This document shows positions 11,700 through 23,299 of a DNA stretch of 64,000 nucleotides, one piece after another. Position 1 is the first letter of the stretch. The number at the start of each line of letters is the position of its first letter. This stretch comes from Zantedeschia hybrid cultivar (taxonomy: Eukaryota; Streptophyta; Magnoliopsida; Alismatales; Araceae): positions 40,537,980 to 40,601,979 of the forward strand of contig JARZZO010000004.1 of NCBI GenBank assembly GCA_030544215.1, written 5' to 3'. The notes below the pieces were generated by a model. It saw nothing but the letters and a program-made list of their open reading frames with translations. It was not told the origin of the DNA and did no database searches. A program made the translations under genes and the position numbers.

Positions 11700-12910
11700 T
11701 GTTCATTTTCTTAGTAAAATAGACAACCCCCAACTTTAGACCCTAAGTAGTAGTTAAAAATTAGGGCTTTTGTCTAATTACTTAAATTAAACATCAATTG
11801 AAGCCTAATTAAATTTCATTGCATATTTTAAAGTAGGAGTATACTGGGAATTGCATTGATTGAAGGTTAATTAAGGAAAAATCCTAATTTTGATCTTAAT
11901 TAGCAGTTAAAAATTGTGGCTTTTGTCTAATTACTTAAATTAAACATCAATTGAAGCCTAATTAAGCTTCATTGCATATTTTAAAGTAGGAGCATGTTAT
12001 GAATTGCGTTGATTGAAAGTTAATTAGGGAAAAATTCCAATTTTGACTCTAATTAGCGGTTAATTATTGAGCCTTTTATCTAATTACTTTAATTAAACAT
12101 CAATTGAAGCTTAATTAAGTTTCATTGCATATTTTAAAGTAGGAGCATGCTATGAATTACGCTGATTAAAGGTTAATTAGGGAAAAATCCCAATTTTGAC
12201 TCTAATTAGCAGTTAATTGTTGGACCTTTTGTCTAATTACTTTAATTAAACATCAATTGAAGCTTAATTAAGCTTCATTGCATATTTTAAAGTAGGAACA
12301 TGCTGTGAATTACTTTTGATTGAAAGTTAATTAGGGAAAAATCTCAATTTTGACCATAATTAGTGGTTAATTATTAGGCCTTTTATCTAATTACTTCAAT
12401 TAAACATCAATTGAAGTTTAATTAATCTTCATTGCATATTTTAAAGTTCACATGCTGTGAATTGCATTGATTGAATGTTAATTAAGAAAAAATCCTAATT
12501 TTGACCCTAATTAGCGGTTAAAAATTTGGGCTTTTGTCTAATTACTTCAATTAAACATCAATTGAAATTTAATTAAGTTTCATTGTATATTTTAAAGTAG
12601 GAACATGCTGTGAATTGCGTTGATTGAAAGTTAATTACCAATTTTGAGCTTAATTAGCGGTTAAAAATTAGGGCTTTTGTCTAATTACTTCAATTAAATA
12701 TCAATTGAAGTTTAATTAAGCTTCATTGCATATTTTAAAGTAAGAGTATACTGTGAATTGCGTTGATTGAAAGTTAATTAAGAAAAAATCTTAATTTTGA
12801 TCATAATTAGGGGTTAATTATTGAGCCTTTTGTCTAATTACTTCAATTAAACATCAATTGAAGCTTAATTAAGTTTCATTGCATATTTTAAAGTAGGAGC
12901 ATGTTGCCAA
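11700..12910 (+). repeat. ~151-bp tandem array, 8 units, in hAT leader intron
   Basis: The word cattgcatattttaaagta (or one-base variants) recurs near 11817, 11969, 12121, 12275, 12430, 12578, 12724 and 12875, a period of 146-155 bp. Each unit also carries tctaattacttyaattaaac and atcaattgaagyttaatt. The array sits between a donor near 11635 (aag/gtatga) and the acceptor at 12951 (ttattgtag/gttcATG). The other hAT copy has three units. Confidence 0.85.
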
Positions 12911-12956
12911 ATGTACTTATATTTGTTTCTATTTTTTTCTTTCTTATTGTAGGTTC

Positions 12957-15900
12957 ATGGCTGAACAGCAAGAGCAGGACCCAGGGTGGACCCATATCAC
13001 CTTAGTTAATATTGCGAAGAGGAGAGTGAAATGCAAATATTGTAGCAAAGAGATGGGTGGTGGAATCACTCGAGGAAAAGAATATTTAGCAGGGAAGACG
13101 GGACAGGTGACAAGGTGTACTGTCTGTCCTTGACAAGTCGCTAACGAAATGCGTGAATTGTTGCATGGCTGAAAAGCACAAAAGGAGCAAAAGAAGGAAG
13201 AGGAGGTTGACTCCAAGACAAGATTTCAGATAGACAAAATAGAAAAAGGCAAAGGGATGTGTACTGGGGTCAGTGCCATTTCTCTACGTGAGAGGCAAAT
13301 GATTGAACAAATTGTATACTCTAGTGATGATAATGATGATGAAGATCCTGAGGTGGCTGCAGCTAGAAGAGAGAGTTTGTGGCATCAAGAAGAAGACGAA
13401 GTCCGAAGGAGAGGTGATGGACCATCAACAAGAGGCATAAGTCAAGCTAGAGGCCAAGTGGGTCCTATGGACAATTATCTTTTTAGAAGACAGAGTTCTA
13501 CTCAGCCAAAAATCAAGCAAGTAATGAGTGGAGTAAAAAAGTCAGTTGAAGCGGCAGGACATACTTTTAAAAGCATCTGCAAATGATTTTTGCATACAGG
13601 TGTTCCCTCACATACTGCTCAGTTTTCTTATTTTCAGCGTATGATTGACACAATAACAGATTATAGTCGTGGGTTCAAAGTCCTCACACGTCTAGACATA
13701 TATGGACGTGAGCTTGATGGAAAATATGAGGAGCTTCAACAGTGGGTTGAAAGTTTTAAAGCTGTATGGAATGAGAGAGGATGCATAATTATGTGCGATG
13801 GCTGGATTGGTACCACAAAGAAGTCTATGATTAATTTCCTTGTTTATTGCACTGAACGGACAATTTTTATGAAATCTGTTGATGCATCAAATTATTCAAA
13901 GAACGCCAAATATTTATTTGGTTTGATGGATCAGATGGTGCAGGAAATTGAAGAGAAAAATGTTGTTCAAGTGGGCACTAATAATGAACCAAATTATAAG
14001 GCTGCAGAGAAGAAGTTAATGGACAAGTGCAAACACCTTTATTGGGTCCCATGTGCAGCGCATAGTCTGGACTTGATGCTTAAAGACATTGGTAAGGATC
14101 CGAGTGTTAGCAAGACAGTAAATAGAGTAAAAAAAATTATCTAATTTATTTATGGTCATCTTAGGATCTTGAACATGTTCAGAGAACAAGCATCTGGGGG
14201 CCGAGATCTCATCCGTGCGGGGCATACAAGATTTGCATCTAATTTCATTTCATTAGAATCTTTTGCACAAATTCAGGAATGAAATCAAGGGGTTTATGTT
14301 TAATAAGGAGTTCTTGGAGTATATGCGGACTACCTCCAATGAATCTAAATGTGAACATTTGGAAGTGGGAAAAATCATAGAGAACAAAAAATTTTGGAGC
14401 CATGTGCAGACTTATATGAAGTTGGTGGAACCGCTCATATAAGTCTTAAAATTGGTGGATGGGGATGATAACAATTACATGGGATATTTGTACGAGGCAA
14501 TTGACATTACTAAGGTGCACATCAAGAACGCATTTTCCAACATTTATATGAAGTGGTGGGACCTTATTGATCTCAGATGGGAAAGCACATTACACCACGA
14601 CTTGCATGCAGCTAGTAAGTGAAGTCTCATACTGTTACATGGAGGATTATTTATTAAAATTGTTATTTAGTAATTTTCTATCTAAATGCAAGTTATTTTT
14701 TAAATCATCAAGTAATGTACAATCGTTAAGTGCACATTGATGGAGAGGTGATCCAAGACACACTGAATGTGATCGCACGCTTGTCGAGGACAATAGAAGA
14801 TATAATTGAGGTAGAAAGACATGTGTTTATCTCTTATATGAATAATTGACTTTAAGATATACTCAATTACTTGTATTTTCAAGAGTCCATGAATTATATT
14901 AATTGTTCATTCCATCTTTATAGATGGAGGCTTATAGGCTAAGGCTGGAGACATAATGAAGACCATGTGCAAATTGCCGTAGAGAAAGTGAGCCCTGGTA
15001 TACTTGGTCATTACATTGTTGTCATATGTGCATAAGAAAGAAGAACATACATTGATTCATTTTTTTGTTTTTTACTGATGGCACAGCTGAGTGGTGGATA
15101 ATGGTGTATAACAGAGACGTGTTATAATCCTTTGGCTTTCGTTGCAGTGAGGGTTTTGAGTCAGACGACATCGGCAAGCTAGTGTGAAAGAAATTGGAGT
15201 ACGTTCAACTTTATACACTAAAAAATTCGTAACCGGTTAAAGGCTGAACGATTGGACAAATTGGTGTACTGCCATTACAATATGAGATTGATGACCAAAA
15301 ACATCCGGTTGAGACAACAATTGAGAGAAAAATGAGCTGCAGGGCAGACAGAAGATGTTGTTGGCCAAATTGATGTGGAAGACTTATTTGATGATGATAA
15401 TCCCTTGCAGACTTGGGTTGAGATACGAGCAACTGTCGATGAGCCAGTTTTTGATTATGATGATACATATTGGGCAAAGGGCATATTAGATGGAGCTATT
15501 GCTAGAGATCCAGAATTAAGAACATCAAAAAGACAAAAAGAAAATTCACCTCCTCCTTTACATGAGCATCAGAGTCAGACTTAGCATGTGCCTTTATTTG
15601 CACTTGATACTGAGCTTGAGCCTACTAGACACTCAGAAGCATATAGCAGGCCAGTCACTCCTAGAATGGTTGGGCCACCATCATTCTTGAGAAGAAGTAC
15701 ATCTACACTTGAGAGGGCTAATCAGGCTGTCAGAGACGACCCTGCGATTAATGAGATGAAGCAAATTTATGTGAGACATACACCACGAGGAAAAGGAATA
15801 TTGGATCGGTTGAACTTGCAAAAGGATCTAGAAAGAAAAGAAAGCCATCAAAAATAGGCATCACAAAAGAAAAAAAATCAAGTAATGTCAAGAAGAAGTT

Positions 15901-16432
15901 AATTGTTGATTATGAATAAGATGATGATGATGATGATGATAATGATGAGACACAGTCTCCTCATGATGATGCTGGTGCAGCTGCAGGTGCTACTACCGGG
16001 GGTGGAGTGTATGCACCTTCTTTTTCTTTGCATATTGACACTGGGAGAGGACATCATGAAAGTCAAGGAGATTATGATTCACAAGGTCAGTATGGACAAG
16101 AGTTAGGTTATGGAGGTGGCCAACAAGAAGTAGGCATGTATAGTTAGGGAGATCGAGTAGAGTATGAAGGCTTTCAATTCCATCCACCCAGTAGCAGTTA
16201 TGGGTCAGGGTCTTCTTCTTATCCTCAAGCTGCTTCTTTGCATCATGATTATGAAATTTCATCAAGTCAATAAGTGTATACTCTAAGAGGGATTCAAAGA
16301 GGGATGTACGACTTGACTGCATTATTGTTTAGTTATGGTGAATATAAGAAACATATGCAACTTTATTATGGATACCAGCAACAGTAACCGGATGATGAAT
16401 CAGAAGGATCTACAGGTTATTATCCATATTAG
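12957..16432 (+). pseudogene. hAT transposase (BED zinc finger, DUF659, hAT dimerisation), broken
   Basis: The start ATG at 12957 follows a splice acceptor (MAEQQEQDPGWTHITL). A BED-type finger comes first (VKCKYCSKEMGGGITRGKE), then a Glu/Lys/Asp-rich linker, a DUF659-like core (CDGWIGTTKKSMINFLVYC, HLYWVPCAAHSLDLMLKDIG), small spliced exons (donor after 14610), a hAT C-terminal dimerisation region near 15100-15330, and a Gly/Gln/Tyr-rich tail ending at a TAG (16430). In-frame stops include 13131 (TGA where copy 2 has CGA) and another soon after, plus later frameshifts. It cannot make active protein. Confidence 0.85.
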
Positions 16433-17556
16433 TATACTCACTTATGTTTTTCATAGGTAAGGATCGTTTGATTTCATTAACATTTATTATTTGTAAATGT
16501 TTAGTATATTAGCATAATATTTTTCATGTTTAATCTGTATCAAAATAGTTATTTAGTATGTGTTACGTGTACTTCCTTGTCTTAACCCATCTTTGTCACA
16601 CTCAACACATATCTAATTAATTGCTTACATTTTTTTTCTCTGATTTTTTCTGAATTTTTTCTGATTTTTTTGGACCCTTTTATACCCGTATCGACCGGTA
16701 TTGGTACTGGCACCGGTACGTATCGGTACCGGCCGGCACCGGTATTGGTACCGGTACTGCCATCCATGCTCAGGGCCAAAAGAAAAGAAAATCATAAAAC
16801 TAGGCTTTAAGTTCCCTTCATCAGTTGTCTTTCCATTGTATCCCTTATAAAGGGAAAAATGACATTCTATGACGATACCTTGTGAAAACTAAAATAGCTT
16901 AATTTTTTTTGAAAGTAACTAAAGTAGCATAAATAACCCTATGGCATAGAGATGACTCTAAATAAATGCAAACCCAATCCTAAAATTAAAAAAATACATA
17001 ATAAATGGAAAAGTGACTCGACTACACTTGCCAATCATCTCCCACTGAGTCATCGTCATCAAGTCCACTGGTTGAACCCATTTGTTGACGACTTATCCAA
17101 TTCTTCACCTGCATCACAACCACAGATTTTACACCCTCTTCCATCTCCGAGCAGAAATTTTAGGTGAAAACTTACACCAAAATATATATGAAATGTATGG
17201 CTTTAAGGCAAAATTTTGAATGTAGGTTTTTCCTAGAAAGACACTATCATTCCTTCTCTCCCAGGTGCTCCACACACAGAATGAGGTATCATGAGAAGAA
17301 TCTGACTTGGAGACACTTTCCCAGTCTGAGCTTGATACCTCTGAATTTGGGTCACATTTGTTGGTGGAGTTGAATGTGATATTAAGATGAGATAGCCCCA
17401 AGATTACTTGCCAAACTTCTTCACTGATAACACATCTGACAAAAAGATGATCTGCATCCTCATCATCAGCACCAGAACATGAACAATTAGTCTCACCATG
17501 AATGCATCACTTCTTCCTGTACGCCTTTGTTATTAGTCTTCTTTCAAACAACCACA

Positions 17557-17932
17557 TGATAATGTAGAACGATGTAATGACGATCAACAAGATGGTGCAG
17601 ATCTGAATGAAGCCCATGTGGCGTGAGTGCACGTGGGGAAGGCAGTCTCATGCTCGGGCACAAGCGATGAAGGAGATGGGCTCATGTCTTATCCCATGCT
17701 TGGGCATTTGTATGGTGCTACTCTAGCTGCTGCTGTTGCTGGGGGTCTTGTGGCTTTGTGGCCTTGTTTTTTGACTTGTAGAAAAGAAGAAAGGTGAAGA
17801 AGACAAAAAATAGGTAAAAGGACAAGAAACATGTGAGGCAAGTGAGAAAAGGACGAGGGGAGGAAAAATAAAAGGTGGAGGGGTATTGGCCGGTACCCCT
17901 AAGAATGAAGGGGGGAACCAGACGCGATAACA
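17557..17932 (-). repeat. Solo LTR in LINE 1, 376 bp
   Basis: On the minus strand it runs from tgttatcgcgtctggttc to tctacattatca. It aligns with the LTR at 24884-25208 (shared blocks cctccaccttttatt, gggataagacatg, gagactgccttcccc). The outer 5-base flanks (CCACA and CTCTT) do not match. About 60 residues of LINE sequence normally present between the flanking coding blocks are missing, so a deletion or unequal recombination accompanied its formation. Confidence 0.6.
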
Positions 17933-20197
17933 CTCTTCTGTCCTGTTGATCAGAACTTAACTGAACTTGACTCACAATCTCCAGTAATGCTACGAATTCA
18001 CCAAATTCTTCTTCAGTAAGATTCCTTCTTAAGAGAATATTACACTGTCCGCTGTTATAGGTTGACAAAACTTCAGCCACTGAAACATCAGTATTGATTA
18101 CAATTCGAAATAGGTTGCTGAATTGAGCTGCCAATGAAGATTCAGAATCCCATTTGTCCTTCCAGAACTTAACATGTTGACCATTTCCAATAAGGATTCC
18201 AGTGGAAATCTCTATTAAATCTGCAGCCTTAACTATATTTTTCCATATAGGTGACAAATAATAATTTCTGGTAGGATGGAGTACCTATCTACTAGAATGA
18301 GGAAAGTACTTGTACCTAACAATTTTCACCCACAGTGCCTCCTGATCCTCCCCAAGTCCACAGCCACTTTGCGAATGGAGCCATATAAAAAGTTCCCAAC
18401 TTTGTGAGGCCCACTCCCCCTTGTTGCACACATTGGCCCATTTGATCAAGTGGAGTGCCTTCTTTTCTCTCTTACCTCCTGACAAAAAAAAGGAGCATCT
18501 AGCTGCTTCTAAAATTCTCTCCACAGTTTTTGAAATCTTAAAAATTGAGGCATTGTACACTGCCAATGAAGAGAGGACTGTTTTTGAAAGAATCCATCTT
18601 CCTCCTGCAAGGAGAAGCTTCCCTTTCCACCCTTCCAGTTTGTTTTCAAACTTCTTAATCAAAGGATCACAGTCTCTAGTTCTTATTGCACCATCAGTCA
18701 ATGGCAGACCTAAATACTTGATCGGAAATTGAGAAGGAGAACATGTCATGATATCTGCAATGTTAACCAGCGAAGGATCTGAGATATTAATTTCTACCAC
18801 TTCAGATCAATAATGAGCAAATTTCTAATATTATGAATGACTTCCTCCCTTCCAGAAATTGGATATGTGAAAGCTGAGAGTTATTCCTTCCAAAGCAAAA
18901 ATCATCAAAAAACCCCAAATCAACAGCTCTGTCCCACAGTGAACTCAAAATCTACCCGACAATTAAGAATATTAGAGGAGAAATTGGGTCTCCCTGTCTA
19001 AGCCCTATACTGCTACTAAAGTACCCATGGGGCTGCCCATCAATCAAAATAGAAAATCTAGGGAAAGTGATGCAACTCATAATCCACCCAATCCATTTCT
19101 GAGAAAACCCCATCAGCTGAAAAGTACTCTTGATGCAATGCCAGTTGACTCTATCATATGCTTTTTCAAAGTCCAACTTCAATAGGACTCCTCCTATATT
19201 CCTACTCTTGTGATGATGAATAGCTTCATAGGCCGCCATATAGTTATCCAAAATAAATCTCCCTTTCAAAAAGGCCGACTGATTCTTCCCAATAAGAAGT
19301 TAAATACCTCTTTCAATCTTGAAGCCATCACTTTAGTGATTATCTTATAGCACCCATTTAACAAATTGATCGGTCTAAAATCAATGACTCTCTCTGCACC
19401 TTCCTTTTTGGGGATAAGAACTAGGTGGCAAGAGTTGAAACTTCTAACAAGGGAAGGCCCTGAAATTCCACCATCACCTTCATCAGATCCTCCTTGATCA
19501 AATCACAAAAAGACTGAGACAAACCCATGAAGAAACCATTGGGGCCAGGTAATTTATTTGGATTCATGCTGAAGACTGCGTCTTTAACTTGTTCTTGCAA
19601 GGAACGACATAAAGCCTCCGCCTGAACCCTACTCAATTGTGGCAACATTCCATCCTCCAAATGAGGCCTCCAATCACTGTTTTCCATGAATGGAACCTCA
19701 TAGAATCTGATAAATGTGTTGGTGATCTCTTCCTTGTTATCAATAATCCTCTCACCCTCCATCAAATGGTTTTTCTTCAAGGACCTTTTCTTAGCAGTTG
19801 CTACAGCATGAAAGAAAGCTGTATTTTTATCTCCTTCTTTCAGCCAAATCTCCTTTACTCGTTGCTTCCATTTAATCTCCTCCTGAAGAATCAAATCATT
19901 ATAGATTCTTTTACACCTCTTTAGATTCTGCTCTTCATCAGCAGACAGTTGACTAAGCTCACGGCTACTTTCTAATCCATCAATTGCTTGCATGAGTTCC
20001 TGCCTTTTATCCGAAATTTCACCGAAGATTTTTTTTGCCCACTGCTTCAAACACTTTCTGACCCATTTAATCTTCAATGAGAATGTGGAAAAAGCATTAC
20101 CCTCAGACCGGGCCTCAGTCCACCAACTGCTCACCAATTGCTTAAAGCCTTCCTGCTTTTGCCATGCTAGTTCATATCTGAACAGTCTCGGCCTCCT

Positions 20198-20565
20198 ATG
20201 TAGTTAGAGGTGTGAGGCGACCGAGGCGACTGGGGGGTCGCCTTAGCCTCAAACGCCTAGGCGATGGCCTAGGCGTTTGAGGCAATATTTAAATAAAAAA
20301 TAAAAATTTTACATATATATTACTAAATATGTGGAGAGAGGGAGTATAGAGACGGGGAGGGGGTTAGTGAGGGGAGTGAGAGGGACAGAGATTAGAAGGA
20401 CGAGGAGAGAAGAGGAAACAAAAAGAGTATAATGGGGTGAGAGGGAGATACAAGAGATGGAGCGGGAGAGTATAGAGGGGGTTGTGAGAGAGATGGGAAG
20501 AAAATGGAAGGCAGAGAGAGGGAGAAGGCATGCCGTCCGTAGCTGTTGTCCTCACCGAATATGGT

Positions 20566-20601
<36 letters not shown>

Positions 20602-21167
20602 TACCTCTTACCATTGGTGGCTGTCATCATCCTCTTGCCATCAGCAACCATAGTCGTCTTCACCGAACGCAATCGTCATCATTTTCCTCGCACGATGCGG
20701 GTCGTCATCCTTGTTGGACGGTAATCGTCATCGCCGCCACCATCCTTGCCAGACATGGTTGTTGTCATCGTCATCATTATGCCCGCCGGACGTAGTCGCC
20801 GCCGTCATCATCATGAAACATGGTCGCCGCCGTCATCCTCTCCAGACAATCGTTGTCACCTCCGGACAGGGAGAACCCTAGCCACGCCAGTGCTTCGATC
20901 GCAAAAGAGGTGGGTCCCAGTCGAGTTGAGCCTTTTATAGACATGACTAAATGGGCTAGTCATAACGGGTTTGGGTCAATGGGCCACTGGTTGGACGGTA
21001 ACTGAGGCGAGAAAGGTGGGTGAGGCGGATCGAGGCGATCGCCTTAGGCGAAGGGGGCATTTCCCACGATTGCCTAGGCGACAAGGCTCAGAGCGAGGCA
21101 CCATATAGGCGCCTCGCCTCGCCTCATTGCCTAGGTGACCTCCTCAATCGCCTTCAACTACATAATT
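20198..21167. mobile_element. AGGCG-rich DNA transposon (hAT-like), 970 bp, TSD GGCCTCYT
   Basis: Ends are atgtagttagaggtgtgagg and, inverted, aattatgtagttgaaggcg. TSDs GGCCTCCT (20190-20197) and GGCCTCTT (21168-21175) split a LINE codon run. Joining the flanks across one TSD restores the LINE reading frame (KRGP followed by RLFRYELAWQ). Both arms are full of AGGCGA and TCGCCT words. The interior has a GA-rich tract, a (GA)n microsatellite and cgtcatc-rich repeats with no credible gene. Confidence 0.8.
20569..20599. repeat. (GA)n microsatellite
   Basis: About 15 uninterrupted GA dinucleotides inside the AGGCG-rich element. Confidence 0.95.
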
Positions 21168-22047
21168 GGCCTCTTTTCATTATCTCTTGTCTTCAGTAAA
21201 ATAGGTATGTGATAAAAAACTACCCTGTTGAGCCCTCTGATTTGAGTGTGTGGGAAGACCTTCTGCCATTCTGTGGATATGAGGATTTTGTCAATTCTGG
21301 ACTGAATGCTGTATTGTTGAAGATTAGACCATGGAAAACTTATGTTCAGAATTTCTAGATCTAACAAAGCATTGTCTCTTATCCATTGACTAAAACTCTC
21401 CATCTCTTTCTCCATTTCTGATTACAAGTTCTCTCCCAAGGGTACCGAACACAGTTGAAGTCTCCCACTATAGACCAAGCCTCAGATAAGATGTCTTGCA
21501 GTCTATATAGTTCTTGAAAGAATACCTCCCTCTGCTGATCAGAATGAAGACCATCAAACCGAAGATATAACCCAAGTTGAACTAAGAGTGGAGCTAGAAA
21601 AACACACTGAGATGCTAAACAATCCTACATCAATAACTGATCCCTTGAACTTATTTTTGTTCCACAATGTCCACTGTCCTCCTTTAGACCCCTCAGCTGG
21701 GAAAACGGCTACACCAGTTAAGACTGTACCTCCCACTTGCTTCAAAGTTCTGTCATCTACATCCTTCATTTTAGTCTCTTGAAGGCATACACAATCTAGG
21801 TGCAAAGAAATGATATGGTCTTTAACAGCCCTCTTCTTAAGATCATTGTTAAGACCCCTTATGTTCCAGGTTAAGAGCTTCATCAGGAACTAGAGCACTC
21901 CACCACTGACTTCCCCTTTTTACCCCTTAAGGAATCACAAGCTTCATTGGTCTTGAGGAAGGTATCTCCCTCTTACCAATTTTGACACCTCCCCCTGCTC
22001 CTTTTCTCTTAACTGAGTTTTAAAGTGCATCCTTGCGTCTGAGCTTC

Positions 22048-23100
22048 TTAAGGAGACTGATAAACCATATTTTCCCTGCCTTGAAATGAGACCCCAATAC
22101 ACTTCCCAAATCTAACAGTTTCTTCTCGCCAGTCATTCTCCTCTACTGAATACATGACCATAATTGGCTCCCCTACTGACACAAACGGGACAATATCTGT
22201 TGAAAAGATTGTCTTCAGAGAAGTACCTTGGTAATCAGTTTCAGTAGAACCTGCCACTATCTCCTCATCATCCACCGCACAAAAAGTTGTCCTGACTCAC
22301 TCACAGACCCTGCTACAGTGAGTGAATTATAAGGGATAGATGAAATGGCAGGGGGAAGAAGGTCTTCGAGCCCATATGGTTCACATTTAAGTTGGCATCC
22401 GAATTGTTCGGGTCACTCGAATCTGGATTCAATAAGGAACCCGGCCACCAGCACTGTTTATCTTCTTCGCCCGACGCCTCATCTTCTGGCAGTAGATTCT
22501 AAACCACATCCAGACCTACCATGGGACCACCAGAAGCCATCAAACTGGCCTAGAAGACAGCAACATCTGGGCGGCTCAGCAACCTCACACAGTCCAAGAA
22601 CCAATGGAGCAGCCTCTATTTTCTGGGGATTTCGAAGCTTTGAAATCCTCAGAATCTCTGATCCCCACAGAGTGTCGGTTCAATTTCTCCTGACTCACTT
22701 TGTCCAACTGAATCGGAAGGTGTTGTGACTTGGCAAAAATACCTGAGTTGTCACTCACCTCCAAGGGCCTACTGTCCGAAGCCCATGTTTTCTTCTCCAA
22801 GTCCCTGTTTTCCCTATACCTCCTATACTCAGAAACCACCATCACCCAGGACCATAGATCATCTTCCCCTTCCCCTTTCTTCTCCTCCTCCTTTATCCTA
22901 CTTTCCATTACTCTTCTCTATGTGCCTCTTGTTCCTGATCTCGGTAGAGATTCATGTCAGGGCCCTTGGAGAGAGAGATTCTCGAGAGATCAAAGAGGTG
23001 GCAAACCATGATTTGATCTATCTCACTAACCCCACCCGATGCATGATCCTATGGGAACTGTCATACCCTCCATTGCTCAAGCTCTCTTGCCCCCAAATTC
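22048..23100 (-). pseudogene. LINE 1 ORF1-like region, degenerate
   Basis: Short minus-strand frames (22048-22275, 22585-22908 and others) lie directly 5' of ORF2. They have the charged, low-complexity look of ORF1 C-terminal regions (EKKTWASDSRPLEVSDNSG). No full ORF1 can be assembled because of several stops. The assignment rests mainly on position. Confidence 0.4.
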
Positions 23101-23299
23101 AACACCTGCATCCTGCCTAGATGCCATGAAGAGGTAATTCCCATTGGATGGAACCTCACACATTTTCCTCATCTCTTCCTGACCCAAGCATCCCATCCCT
23201 TCATCCCATATCTATCCCCAACATCCAAACAGTCCTCCCCCTCCCCCACCTCTAAGTCTCCACCACAATTTGAAGTCTGGACACCATCAAGCTATCTGA

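Larger units (their letters stand above)
11324..16768 (+). mobile_element. hAT transposon copy 1, 5445 bp, TSD CTCAGGGY
   Basis: Terminal inverted repeats are catggttggcagtaccgg at the left and, inverted, catggatggcagtaccgg at the right (17/18). Eight-base TSDs are CTCAGGGT (11316-11323) and CTCAGGGC (16769-16776). From left to right it carries GGTACCGG-rich subterminal repeats, a GC-rich leader exon with CCG repeats (to ~11635), a leader intron holding a ~151-bp tandem array, and a BED/DUF659 transposase gene with stops and frameshifts. It is inserted in LTR B and is full length but inactive. Confidence 0.88.
9330..17116 (-). mobile_element. Short non-autonomous LTR retrotransposon, right LTR split by a hAT
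   Basis: Two related segments bracket 831 bases. LTR A is 9330-9846. LTR B is 10678-17116, interrupted by the hAT at 11324-16768. LTR B carries about 0.45 kb (around 10755-11180) missing from LTR A. On the minus strand LTR B is followed by a decayed initiator-tRNA primer-binding site (10663-10676), so the element points left. The interior is too short for gag-pol, so it is a miniature derivative. No 5-bp TSD was recognised. It abuts the LINE at 17118, which it may have interrupted. Confidence 0.65.
10678..17116 (-). repeat. LTR B (5' LTR), split by hAT copy 1
   Basis: LTR sequence at 10678-11323 and 16769-17116 flanks the hAT insertion. Compared with LTR A it holds an extra G/A-rich block around 10755-11180 and a small insertion near 16895-16925. 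Confidence 0.6.
17129..21883 (-). pseudogene. LINE 1 ORF2: endonuclease, reverse transcriptase, C-terminal zinc knuckle
   Basis: It starts MKLLTWNIRGLNN with CVCLQETKM (APE endonuclease, 21883-21554). A frameshift follows, then WSIVGDFNCVRYPWER near 21470-21430 and SRIDKILIST (21415-21158). The reverse transcriptase follows at 20137-18285 with MNPNKLPGPNGFFMG, LKLDFEKAYDRVNW and SSIGLRQGDPISPL. The FADD catalytic box appears lost near 18860, where the text goes from LSHIQF straight to LEGREEVI. The end (17560-17401) has CSCSGADDEDADHLFVRCVI, a zf-RVT motif. It is dead through frameshifts, loss of the catalytic Asp pair and insertions. Confidence 0.78.

Noticed and set aside
20457..20940. Overlapping plus-strand frames of 60-110 codons
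   Set aside because: They come from the (GA)n tract and cgtcatc-rich repeats inside the AGGCG element; no known domain.
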